DNA of 5,243 nucleotides from Bacteroidota bacterium. Its GTDB lineage: Bacteria; Bacteroidota; Ignavibacteria; SZUA-365. Location: contig JAGTUZ010000217.1 in NCBI GenBank assembly GCA_018224415.1, positions 1 through 5,243 of the forward strand. Direction: 5' to 3'. The position numbers and the translations under genes are program-made. Within the stretch, counting starts at the first letter, position 1. Each line of letters begins with the position of its first letter. Positions 1 through 5,243 of the stretch are shown in pieces. The notes below the pieces were generated by a model. It saw nothing but the letters and a program-made list of their open reading frames with translations. It made no database searches and was not told where the DNA came from.

Positions 1-591
1 CAGACGGGTCATGTACACGTCGAGAACGTTTGTACCGGTGTCGAAGGTGATCTCCCAGATATGCTCGATGATCGCCGAACGCGTGAGCACGGTGTTCTTG
101 TTGCGAAGAAGGTACTCGAGCAGCTTGAACTCCTTGACGGTCAGGTCGATCACCTTTCCGTCCCGCTTGACCACATGCTGGATCTGGTCGAGTTCGAGCG
201 AGTCCGCCGTCAGCACGTTCGAGGGTTTTTCCATCTGCGCCCGCCGCATCAGCGAACGCACGCGCGCGATGCACTCGGCCAGGGCGAAGGGTTTGGTCAG
301 GTAGTCGTCGGCGCCGATGTTCAGCACCTCGACCTTGCTTTCAAGCTGGCCTTTTGCGGTCAGAACAAGAACCGGCGTGGATAATTCCTTTCGCAGTTCC
401 TTGAGCACCTCGACGCCGTTCATCTTCGGCAGCATCAGGTCGAGGATGATCACGTCGTAGCTTTCTGTGAGTGCGAGGAACAGCCCCTGTTCGCCGTCCT
501 GTGCCGTGTCGACGGAGAACAGTTCTTCCTCGAAGCCCTTCTGGAGGAATTGGGAAACCTTGATCTCGTCTTCTACAATAAGGAGTCTCAT
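1..591 (-). CDS. OmpR/CusR-family DNA-binding response regulator (3' end cut by window edge)
   Basis: This is a two-component transcription regulator, cytoplasmic and DNA-binding. It is read from ATG at 591-589 and stays open to base 1, giving 197 codons; the family usually has about 225, so only the last part of the winged helix is missing. The receiver covers about residues 1-115: it opens MRLLIVEDE, with acidic residues E7-D8-E9, phosphoacceptor D51 in ILDLMLPKMNG, T78 in VLVLTAKG and K100 in DDYLTKPF. A linker leads to an OmpR-type winged helix from about residue 127, with LTVKEFKLLEYLLRN, LTRSAIIEHIW and TNVLDVYMTRL; the last two resemble the recognition-helix region of CusR/CopR-like regulators. 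All receiver residues are intact, so phosphorylation control is expected. The start is set by the typical MRLLIVEDE opening, but no clear Shine-Dalgarno sequence lies just upstream. A 128-bp gap separates it from the kinase gene, so it probably has its own promoter. A partner sensor kinase would be expected past the left edge. The target genes cannot be told from this sequence. Confidence 0.95.
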   Translation of the reverse strand, partial: MRLLIVEDEIKVSQFLQKGFEEELFSVDTAQDGEQGLFLALTESYDVIILDLMLPKMNGVEVLKELRKELSTPVLVLTAKGQLESKVEVLNIGADDYLTKPFALAECIARVRSLMRRAQMEKPSNVLTADSLELDQIQHVVKRDGKVIDLTVKEFKLLEYLLRNKNTVLTRSAIIEHIWEITFDTGTNVLDVYMTRL

Positions 592-623
592 GTGTGCCGT
601 GGTATGTTGCGTGAATCGCGGGT

Positions 624-652
624 AGTTTACTTCACTGCCCGACAATTTGCAA
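624..652 (-). promoter_or_regulatory. Candidate sigma-70-like promoter for the response regulator
   Basis: On the minus strand TTGCAA (652-647) and TAAACT (629-624) are separated by exactly 17 bases and lie about 33 bases upstream of the ATG at 591. Each hexamer matches the sigma-70 consensus at four of six positions. The spacing and the place in the only real gap of the window favour it. If the organism belongs to Bacteroidota its housekeeping promoters have a different consensus, which would weaken the call. Confidence 0.4.
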
Positions 653-654
653 AT
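645..654. promoter_or_regulatory. 10-bp perfect palindrome ATTTGCAAAT overlapping the candidate -35
   Basis: ATTTGCAAAT is identical to its own reverse complement and stands out in an otherwise GC-rich gap. It overlaps the candidate -35 hexamer of the regulator gene, a position where a dimeric regulator could act. No second copy was seen in the gap. A short AT-rich palindrome can also arise by chance, so operator function is only a suggestion. Confidence 0.25.
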
Positions 655-681
655 ATGCCGCCGCGAAAACAGAGTCGATTT

Positions 682-705
682 CGTCCGGACGGCCCGTGGA
701 CACGG
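682..705. repeat. Two short adjacent inverted repeats after the kinase stop
   Basis: CGTCCGGACG (682-691) is a perfect 10-bp palindrome. CCGTGGACACGG (694-705) can fold as a 4-bp stem with a 4-base loop. They lie 15-38 bases downstream of the kinase stop codon on the minus strand. Neither is followed by a T-run, so they do not form a standard intrinsic terminator; they might be a weak 3'-end structure of the messenger or chance in GC-rich DNA. Confidence 0.25.
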
Positions 706-719
706 AGGGTTTGACCGTT

Positions 720-2009
720 TTACTGTTGCGGTTGCTGCACCGGAAGAACGAAACTGAACAGCGATCCCCTTCCCTCCTCGCTCTCCACCCAGATGCGACC
801 GTGATGGCGCGAAACGATGCTTTCAGCGATGGCCAGGCCCAGGCCGGTACTTTTCTCATTGCCCGTCGGCTTCACGCTGGTTGTGCTGAACGGCTTGAAC
901 AACCGGCCGCGCTCCTTCTCGGGAATGCCGGGACCATAATCGCGCACGGAAAAAAGGACCTCCGTGTCGTCGTACTGGACCGCCACCTCGATACGCGCGC
1001 CCTTGAAGGAAAACTTGATTGCATTGTCGACGAGATTGCCCATGACCTGCTCGACGCGCGCGGGATCGAAGAGAAACGCGGGAATATCGTCGGGGAGCAA
1101 CACGGCGACGTCCACACCTTTTGCCTGCGCAGCGAATGTGTTGCGTTCGGCCACATTGTGCACAGCCTGGGCAAAATCACCCATTTCGAGTGCGAGTTCC
1201 ATTTTTCCGGTTTCGATTTTGTGCACATCGAGTAGATCATTGATCATCTGCACCATATACGTGCTGCTGCTATGAATGGCGGAAATGATCGTGCGATGGT
1301 CATCGCTGAATCCGTCGGTCTGTTCCTTGAGCAGAAAATCACTGTATCCCTCGATCAGATACAACGGATTGCGCAGATCATGCGCCGCCATGCCGAGCAG
1401 CATGTTTTTCTGCTCGTTGAGCTGCGTGAGCTGCTCGTTGCTGCGTTCGATCTCCTCCTGCACGATGCGGAGTTTCTTGTTCGCCTGCTCGAGTTCCTGA
1501 TTCTTTTCGACCGCGTTTTCATAGGTCGAAAGCAGCAGATCGATAATCTGAATGCGCTCGGAGGTCAGGTAATGCTTCTTGTTGGCAAAGTAGATCTCGA
1601 TGCCCATGCCCGTGCGCGTGCGTGTGCGCACATCCATGTTGATCAGGATGTACTTGATGCGCGAAAGCAGTGCCTCCTCGCTGTACGGCTTGTTGAGGAA
1701 GTTGTCGGCCCCGCTTTCGAGGCCGCGGATGATGTCCTGTGGATCGGAAAGCGTGGTGAGCAGAATCACAGGGATCGCGCTGAGATTTTCGTCCGCCTTG
1801 ATGGTCGAACAGAATTCATAGCCATCCATTTCCGGCATGAGCACGTCGGAGATGATCAGCGTGGGGCGACGTTCGGCGATGGCCTCGAGTCCCTCCCTGC
1901 CGTTCGTGGCGAGGCGCACCGCATATTCCTGCTTTTCAAGAATGTACTTGAGTTTCAGGGCCTGGGTCGGGCTGTCCTCGACGACCAGTATTTCAATTCC
2001 GGTTGACAT
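720..2009 (-). CDS. Soluble hybrid histidine kinase, REC-linker-HisKA-HATPase
   Basis: This 429-residue cytoplasmic kinase has no membrane segment and no PAS or GAF sensor. Residues 1-122 are a complete receiver: E11-D12, phosphoacceptor D55 in ISDVLMPEMDG, T85, and K107 in FLNKPY. Residues about 125-165 form a linker with IEIYFANKKHYLTSE and LLLSTYENAV, a segment I recognise from other REC-first kinases. A charged coiled coil follows (about 166-205). HisKA has its phosphate-accepting H210 in AAHDLRNPL. The ATPase shows an N box around N325 and N329 (NLVDNAIKFS), G1 DYGPGIPE (357-364), an F-box-like RLFKPF, and G2 STGLGLAI (387-394). The ATG (2009-2007) lies one base after the cheB stop. An AGGA sits five bases upstream of it, inside the end of cheB, so the two are probably translated together. 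With a receiver as its only input domain, its activity is likely set by phosphorylation of D55, plausibly by the neighbouring CheA (inference). It lacks an output domain; the partner that receives its phosphate is unknown. Confidence 0.95.
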   Translation of the reverse strand: MSTGIEILVVEDSPTQALKLKYILEKQEYAVRLATNGREGLEAIAERRPTLIISDVLMPEMDGYEFCSTIKADENLSAIPVILLTTLSDPQDIIRGLESGADNFLNKPYSEEALLSRIKYILINMDVRTRTRTGMGIEIYFANKKHYLTSERIQIIDLLLSTYENAVEKNQELEQANKKLRIVQEEIERSNEQLTQLNEQKNMLLGMAAHDLRNPLYLIEGYSDFLLKEQTDGFSDDHRTIISAIHSSSTYMVQMINDLLDVHKIETGKMELALEMGDFAQAVHNVAERNTFAAQAKGVDVAVLLPDDIPAFLFDPARVEQVMGNLVDNAIKFSFKGARIEVAVQYDDTEVLFSVRDYGPGIPEKERGRLFKPFSTTSVKPTGNEKSTGLGLAIAESIVSRHHGRIWVESEEGRGSLFSFVLPVQQPQQ

Positions 2010-2010
2010 A

Positions 2011-3123
2011 TCATTCCTGTTGCGCGATATCGTTGTGTTGGTCCCAGGACGGTGGAAGGCGCATGCCCTGACACGGTCGATGGGCGATGGTGTCCAAAGC
2101 GGGCCCGATTTCTTGCACGGGCAGAACGGAGGTCACCGCCTCGAGTTTGATCGCCTCTCCAGGAATTCCGTGGATCAGCGATGTGTCCTTGTCCTGGGCA
2201 ATGGTGATGGCACCTGCGTCATGCAAACGACGCATTTCCAGGGCCCCGTCATTCCCCATCCCGGAGAGAAGCACTGCTGCTGCGTTCCCACCATAGGTGT
2301 CGACGACACTGCCGAAAAGTCGGGCGATGGAAGGCTTGAATCCGTTGACGGGATCGTCATCGGTGAGAAGAATACAATGTTTTTGGTCCACTGTCAAATG
2401 AAGGCTGTCAGGCGCCAGATACACCGTCCCGGATTCGAGAGGCAGGCCCTCCTCGGCAATACGGACGCTGAGTTCCGTCTGCTCGCCGAGCCAACGGACA
2501 AGGCCCCCGAGATACCCGCTCGCGATGTGCTGCACGACGAGGATCGGGAGCGGGAAATCCCCTGGCAGCCCTGAAAACACCTGCTGCAACGCCTTCGTCC
2601 CACCCGCGGATGCGCCGATGACCACGATGCCGATGCGGTGTTCGTGGCGTACAACCGAAGCCATTTCCTGCTGCACGCGAGCGAGGGAGTCCATCCGCTG
2701 CCTGTCCCACCGCCGCACGACCTTGACTTCCGAGAGCAGCTGCAGACTCTTGACCAAATGTCGTGCCTCCTCCTCGCGTGGTGTGACGCTCCCGCAGGAC
2801 GGCAGCGTCAGGATGCCGAGCGCACCGGCTTCGAGCGCATCCGCGCTCTCTTTTACGCCTTCCACTGCATCAGTCTGCGTTACGAGCACGACGACGGGAG
2901 AGGGCTGGATCTGCATGATCGAACGCGTCAGAAGCTGCAGGGCCGACCAGTCCGTTCCCCCTTCGACAACCACAACTTCCGGACGGTGCGCCGCGAGTTG
3001 GGCGAGCACATGTTCTCCGGCGAACGCCAGTTTGACGATTTCGATGTCACTCCTGCGGCCGAACAGCCGGTCGACACAGGCCGCCCATTCAGAAGAGTAC
3101 GCTATGACAAACGCGCGCAGCAT
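2011..3123 (-). CDS. cheB: CheB-family chemoreceptor methylesterase with a degenerate receiver
   Basis: CheB removes methyl groups from glutamate methyl esters on chemoreceptors (and deamidates glutamines), resetting receptor sensitivity. The protein has 370 residues, about the family's usual length. The catalytic domain (about 162-348) is intact: S172 in IGASAGGTKAL, H199 in LVVQHIASGYLGGLVRWL, and D292 in LSGMGNDGALEM make the expected Ser-His-Asp triad, and the family pattern APDSLHL and HGIPGEAI also appear. The N-terminal part (1-115) has the length and pattern of a receiver but not its chemistry. The acidic pair is replaced by A8-Y9 (VIAYSS), the phosphoacceptor Asp by E54 (VVVVEGGTD), and the Lys before Pro by L107 (LTLPSCG); T82 may remain. 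Phosphorylation control is therefore unlikely. The alignment was done by eye. The ATG (3123-3121) lies one base after the cheA stop with no good Shine-Dalgarno sequence, which suggests coupling to cheA translation. No cheR is in view; it may lie upstream, outside the window. Confidence 0.93.
   Translation of the reverse strand: MLRAFVIAYSSEWAACVDRLFGRRSDIEIVKLAFAGEHVLAQLAAHRPEVVVVEGGTDWSALQLLTRSIMQIQPSPVVVLVTQTDAVEGVKESADALEAGALGILTLPSCGSVTPREEEARHLVKSLQLLSEVKVVRRWDRQRMDSLARVQQEMASVVRHEHRIGIVVIGASAGGTKALQQVFSGLPGDFPLPILVVQHIASGYLGGLVRWLGEQTELSVRIAEEGLPLESGTVYLAPDSLHLTVDQKHCILLTDDDPVNGFKPSIARLFGSVVDTYGGNAAAVLLSGMGNDGALEMRRLHDAGAITIAQDKDTSLIHGIPGEAIKLEAVTSVLPVQEIGPALDTIAHRPCQGMRLPPSWDQHNDIAQQE
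2015..2018 (-). promoter_or_regulatory. Ribosome binding site AGGA of the hybrid kinase, inside the cheB end
   Basis: On the minus strand AGGA lies five bases before the kinase ATG (2009-2007), and the cheB stop TGA (2013-2011) falls between the two. A ribosome finishing cheB would stop on this site, a standard arrangement for translational coupling. This also supports the chosen kinase start. Confidence 0.6.
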
Positions 3124-3124
3124 G

Positions 3125-5243
3125 TCAGATGAGCCGCTCGATCACGTCGATGAGATTGCTCTGGTCGAAACTGCTCTTGTTGATGTAGGCGTTTGCTCCC
3201 ACGTCGAAACCGCGCTCGCGGTGTTCCTGCGTTTCAAGTCCGGTCACAAGCACGACCGGGAGTTCGCGCAGCTTTTCGTCCTTGCGGACGGATTCGGTAA
3301 GCTCGAAACCGTTCATCCGCGGCATCTCGACGTCAGAAACGATCAGGTCGAACTGTTCCTCCCGAAGATGCGTGAGCGCGTCTATGCCGTCGACGGCGGT
3401 TTTCACCTCGAAGCCGGAAGAGACAAGAATGTCATGCAGCAGGACGCGCGATGTGATCGAGTCGTCGACAACAAGCAATCGCTGCCTGCGCCGCTCCCGC
3501 TCCTCGGGTTGTTCGCTCCGCGACACGGTCGAAAGTGTCCGTGCAGCATCGAACAGATCCGGTATCTGAAGCACCAGAACCAGTTCGCCAGTGCTCAGCA
3601 GCGTGGCGCCGGCGACGGTGCGGACGCGGCTGATCGGCGCGGGCAGGGGCTTGATCACCACGTCCTGCTCCCACAGGATTTCGTCGACTTCGACGGCGAT
3701 GAGATGGGCGCCCAGCCGCAGCAGCAGTACCGTGGCTTGCGGCGTTTCCTCCCTGCGCGTGCCGCTGCTTCCGCCCGAAAGGATCTCGTCGAGGCGGCGC
3801 ACTGTGACGGTGCGATTCTCGTAATCGAGAACGTTCTTGCCGTCCAGTTTCGAATAATTCTCGCGATGGATACTCAGGCCACGTTCGACGAACTGCAGGG
3901 GCACGACGTAGAGCTTGCCCTGGCTGCGCACCAGCACGCCCCGTGCGTTGGAAAGCGAGAGCGGCAGGGAGAGGCGGAACAGCGTTCCCTGTCCCTTGGA
4001 GGTCTGGATGCCGATCTCGCCACCGAGCGCGATGACGTTCTCACGCACGACGTTGAGTCCGACGCCCCGTCCGGAAATATCAGTGATGATGGGACTGGTC
4101 GTGATGCCGCTGAGGAACACAAGTTCGAGCGCGTCTTCATTCGTCAGCTTGTTCGCTTTTTCCTTTGATATCACGCCTTCGTCGATTGCTTTCTGACGGA
4201 CGCTTTCAACGTCGATGCCCCTGCCGTCGTCCTCGACCAGTACTTCGATCCTGCTGTCGGGTGCGGTCTGTATGGTCAGTGTGATATTTCCCGCCACGGA
4301 TTTTCCCAGGCGTGCACGCTGTGCCGCATCCTCGAGCCCATGGTCCAGACTGTTGCGCAACAAGTGGAGCAACGGATCCTTCAACGCTTCGAGAATGCGT
4401 TTGTCGATGCGAACTTCCTCGCCGACGACGCGAAAGCGCACTTCCTTTCCGAGATCGCGGGCGATCTTGCGCACCATCGCCGGCAGCGGATCGGTGATGA
4501 TGGTAAACGGCAGGAGCAGCAGCTGCTTGGCATTCTCCATCATCGATTCCGACATGGTCTCCATGATATACATCGTTCCGCGACCGTCTTCGAGATTTTT
4601 CCCGATGGCGGATTCGATACCCTCGAATTGCCGCGCGGTCCATTTCATGAAATTCTGAAGCTTCTCGTTCTGGCCTGCGTGGGATTCCGCGTCCTTCTTC
4701 GCGCTGCTCAGCCCTTCGTACTCCTCGAGCACACTCTGACGGTGCTTCTGGTATTCACGGATCCACTCGCGGCACTGGTCGATCACGCGTCGCAAGTCGG
4801 CCGCGTGCCGGCCGAGCATGAACTTGACCGTGCTGAGTTCCTCGGTCTGGCGATACAGTGATTCAAGTTCGGAAATCGGCACACGGATGGTATCCTTGAC
4901 GCTTCGCATCGCGGTGCCGGCGCCGACAAGGGCAACATTTTCCCGCTCCGGTGGACCGGCTGTGACCGGCCCCGTCCCCTGGTCTTTGTCCGATGCCGGT
5001 CCAGCTCCCGGTGTTGGTCCAGCTCCCGATGCCGGTCCAGCTCCCGATGCCGGTCCAGCTCCCGATGCCGGTCCGGCTGCGCCGCCGTTCTGCGGGAGGT
5101 TGGAGCCCGCAGACGTTTCCCTGTTATCCGCTCTGGTGGCGGAAGTCCTGGCGTCTGCTTCCGAACGTTTCGATGCGAGCAGCGCAGCGATTTCCGGTGG
5201 AAGCGGAGGAAGCGATGGAGGGAGACTGCCGTTCCCATTGCGG
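3125..5243 (-). CDS. cheA: Hybrid CheA histidine kinase with C-terminal receiver (5' end cut by window edge)
   Basis: This is a CheA-type kinase, which transfers phosphate from ATP to its own His and then to receivers, at receptor arrays through its CheW-like domain. 705 codons are visible. The first in-frame ATG (4909-4907) is internal: the 111 codons upstream of it are open to the edge, and that ATG sits directly before the P3 region (IRVPISELESLY), which cannot start a CheA. Counting from that Met as 1: helical P3-like region about 8-131; ATPase about 132-317, with N box LLHLLRNSLDHGLE (N186, H190), G1 VEDDGRGID and G2 GRGVGLNVV; CheW-like (P5) about 320-455; charged linker; REC about 477-594, complete with D482-D483, D526 in SDVEMPRMNG, T556 and K578. 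The visible N-terminal part is a Pro/Ala/Gly-rich linker with GPASGA repeats and LPPSLPPLPP. The phosphotransfer (P1) domain with its His must lie beyond the edge. P3 is about twice the usual length. It ends one base before cheB. The CheA-REC form is common in chemosensory systems that control functions other than flagella. Confidence 0.95.
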   Translation of the reverse strand, partial: RNGNGSLPPSLPPLPPEIAALLASKRSEADARTSATRADNRETSAGSNLPQNGGAAGPASGAGPASGAGPASGAGPTPGAGPASDKDQGTGPVTAGPPERENVALVGAGTAMRSVKDTIRVPISELESLYRQTEELSTVKFMLGRHAADLRRVIDQCREWIREYQKHRQSVLEEYEGLSSAKKDAESHAGQNEKLQNFMKWTARQFEGIESAIGKNLEDGRGTMYIMETMSESMMENAKQLLLLPFTIITDPLPAMVRKIARDLGKEVRFRVVGEEVRIDKRILEALKDPLLHLLRNSLDHGLEDAAQRARLGKSVAGNITLTIQTAPDSRIEVLVEDDGRGIDVESVRQKAIDEGVISKEKANKLTNEDALELVFLSGITTSPIITDISGRGVGLNVVRENVIALGGEIGIQTSKGQGTLFRLSLPLSLSNARGVLVRSQGKLYVVPLQFVERGLSIHRENYSKLDGKNVLDYENRTVTVRRLDEILSGGSSGTRREETPQATVLLLRLGAHLIAVEVDEILWEQDVVIKPLPAPISRVRTVAGATLLSTGELVLVLQIPDLFDAARTLSTVSRSEQPEERERRRQRLLVVDDSITSRVLLHDILVSSGFEVKTAVDGIDALTHLREEQFDLIVSDVEMPRMNGFELTESVRKDEKLRELPVVLVTGLETQEHRERGFDVGANAYINKSSFDQSNLIDVIERLI
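4992..5078 (-). repeat. 18-bp in-frame tandem repeat (about 4.8 units) coding for GPASGA in the cheA linker
   Basis: The plus-strand unit GATGCCGGTCCAGCTCCC occurs at 4992-5009, 5028-5045 and 5046-5063 without change. A diverged copy lies at 5010-5027 (three substitutions) and a partial copy at 5064-5078 (one substitution before it fades). On the coding strand it gives GPASGA units, one of them changed to GPTPGA, and the last ending GPASDK. The 18-bp period keeps the frame, so gain or loss of units changes linker length by six residues. It lies in the flexible linker between the expected phosphotransfer domain and P3 of the CheA. Confidence 0.95.

Larger units (their letters stand above)
592..719. 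other. Intergenic region between kinase gene and response regulator gene
   Basis: This is the only non-coding gap longer than one base in the window. Read on the minus strand it holds, in order, a GC-rich stretch with two small inverted repeats (near 694-705 and 682-691), an AT-richer palindrome (645-654), a candidate promoter (624-652) and a leader of about 30 bases before the regulator ATG. No hairpin followed by a T-run is visible, so no intrinsic terminator is called after the kinase stop at 720-722. Read-through from the chemosensory genes into the regulator is therefore possible. Confidence 0.7.

Noticed and set aside
11..384. Two small plus-strand open frames at the left edge
   Set aside because: They are antisense to the response regulator, whose receiver and winged-helix motifs are clear across the same bases.
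632..859. Small minus-strand open frame crossing the kinase end and the gap
   Set aside because: It overlaps the ATPase-coding end of the kinase in another frame, has no recognisable motif, and its end lies within the candidate promoter.
1611..1630. CG/TG-rich simple-sequence run on the plus strand
   Set aside because: It is short and irregular, and it codes for RTRTRTG in the kinase linker; no sign of a slippage-prone perfect repeat.
1272..2574. Plus-strand open frames of about 245 codons opposite the hybrid kinase and cheB
   Set aside because: They mirror the codons of real genes on the minus strand, have no recognisable domain and no supporting context.
2525..4168. Long plus-strand open frame of 547 codons opposite cheA and cheB
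   Set aside because: It lies antisense to two genes with clear domains and catalytic motifs, crosses their junction, and its translation shows no family motif. Long antisense frames are common opposite GC-rich coding DNA.
4992..5078. CRISPR array as an explanation for the repeats
   Set aside because: The units are directly adjacent with no unique spacers, are only 18 bp long, and are in frame within cheA.
4783..5238. Minus-strand open frame with repeated RHRELD units
   Set aside because: It is the 18-bp cheA linker repeat read in another frame; the cheA frame continues through it into known domains.

Overview
The window is gene-dense and bacterial. Every supported gene lies on the minus strand, so the genes read from right to left. 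GC content looks moderately high (about 55-60 percent by eye, not calculated). Three genes form a tight chemosensory-type cluster, and a fourth gene begins a separate unit to their left. The sequence does not fix the organism. The style of the proteins (hybrid CheA, REC-first soluble histidine kinase, CusR-like regulator) fits a Gram-negative bacterium of the Deltaproteobacteria or the Bacteroidota/Chlorobi/Ignavibacteria kind; this is an impression, not a placement.

Region by region, in order of transcription: (1) 5243-3125 is a hybrid CheA kinase with a C-terminal receiver. It runs off the right edge, so its N-terminus (expected to hold the phosphotransfer domain) is missing. The visible part starts with a proline-rich low-complexity linker that contains an 18-bp tandem repeat coding for GPASGA units. 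After this come an unusually long P3-like helical region, the ATPase, the CheW-like domain and REC. (2) 3123-2011 is a CheB-family methylesterase with an intact Ser-His-Asp triad. Its N-terminal receiver-like domain has lost the acidic pocket, the phosphoacceptor Asp and the Lys. (3) 2009-720 is a soluble hybrid histidine kinase ordered REC - conserved linker - coiled coil - HisKA - HATPase. The two junctions inside this group each have one base between the stop of one gene and the ATG of the next. (4) A 128-bp gap (592-719) holds a candidate promoter and small palindromes. (5) 591-1 is an OmpR/CusR-type DNA-binding response regulator cut by the left edge.

How they may work together (inference): CheA gathers signals from receptors encoded elsewhere. 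Phosphoryl groups can go to its own REC and perhaps to the REC of the soluble kinase. No stand-alone CheY is present. CheB would adjust receptor methylation but seems not to be controlled by phosphorylation. This layout looks more like a chemosensory system controlling a cell function other than swimming, or a phosphorelay, than a classic flagellar Che operon. The OmpR-type regulator probably belongs to a separate two-component unit whose kinase would lie beyond the left edge.
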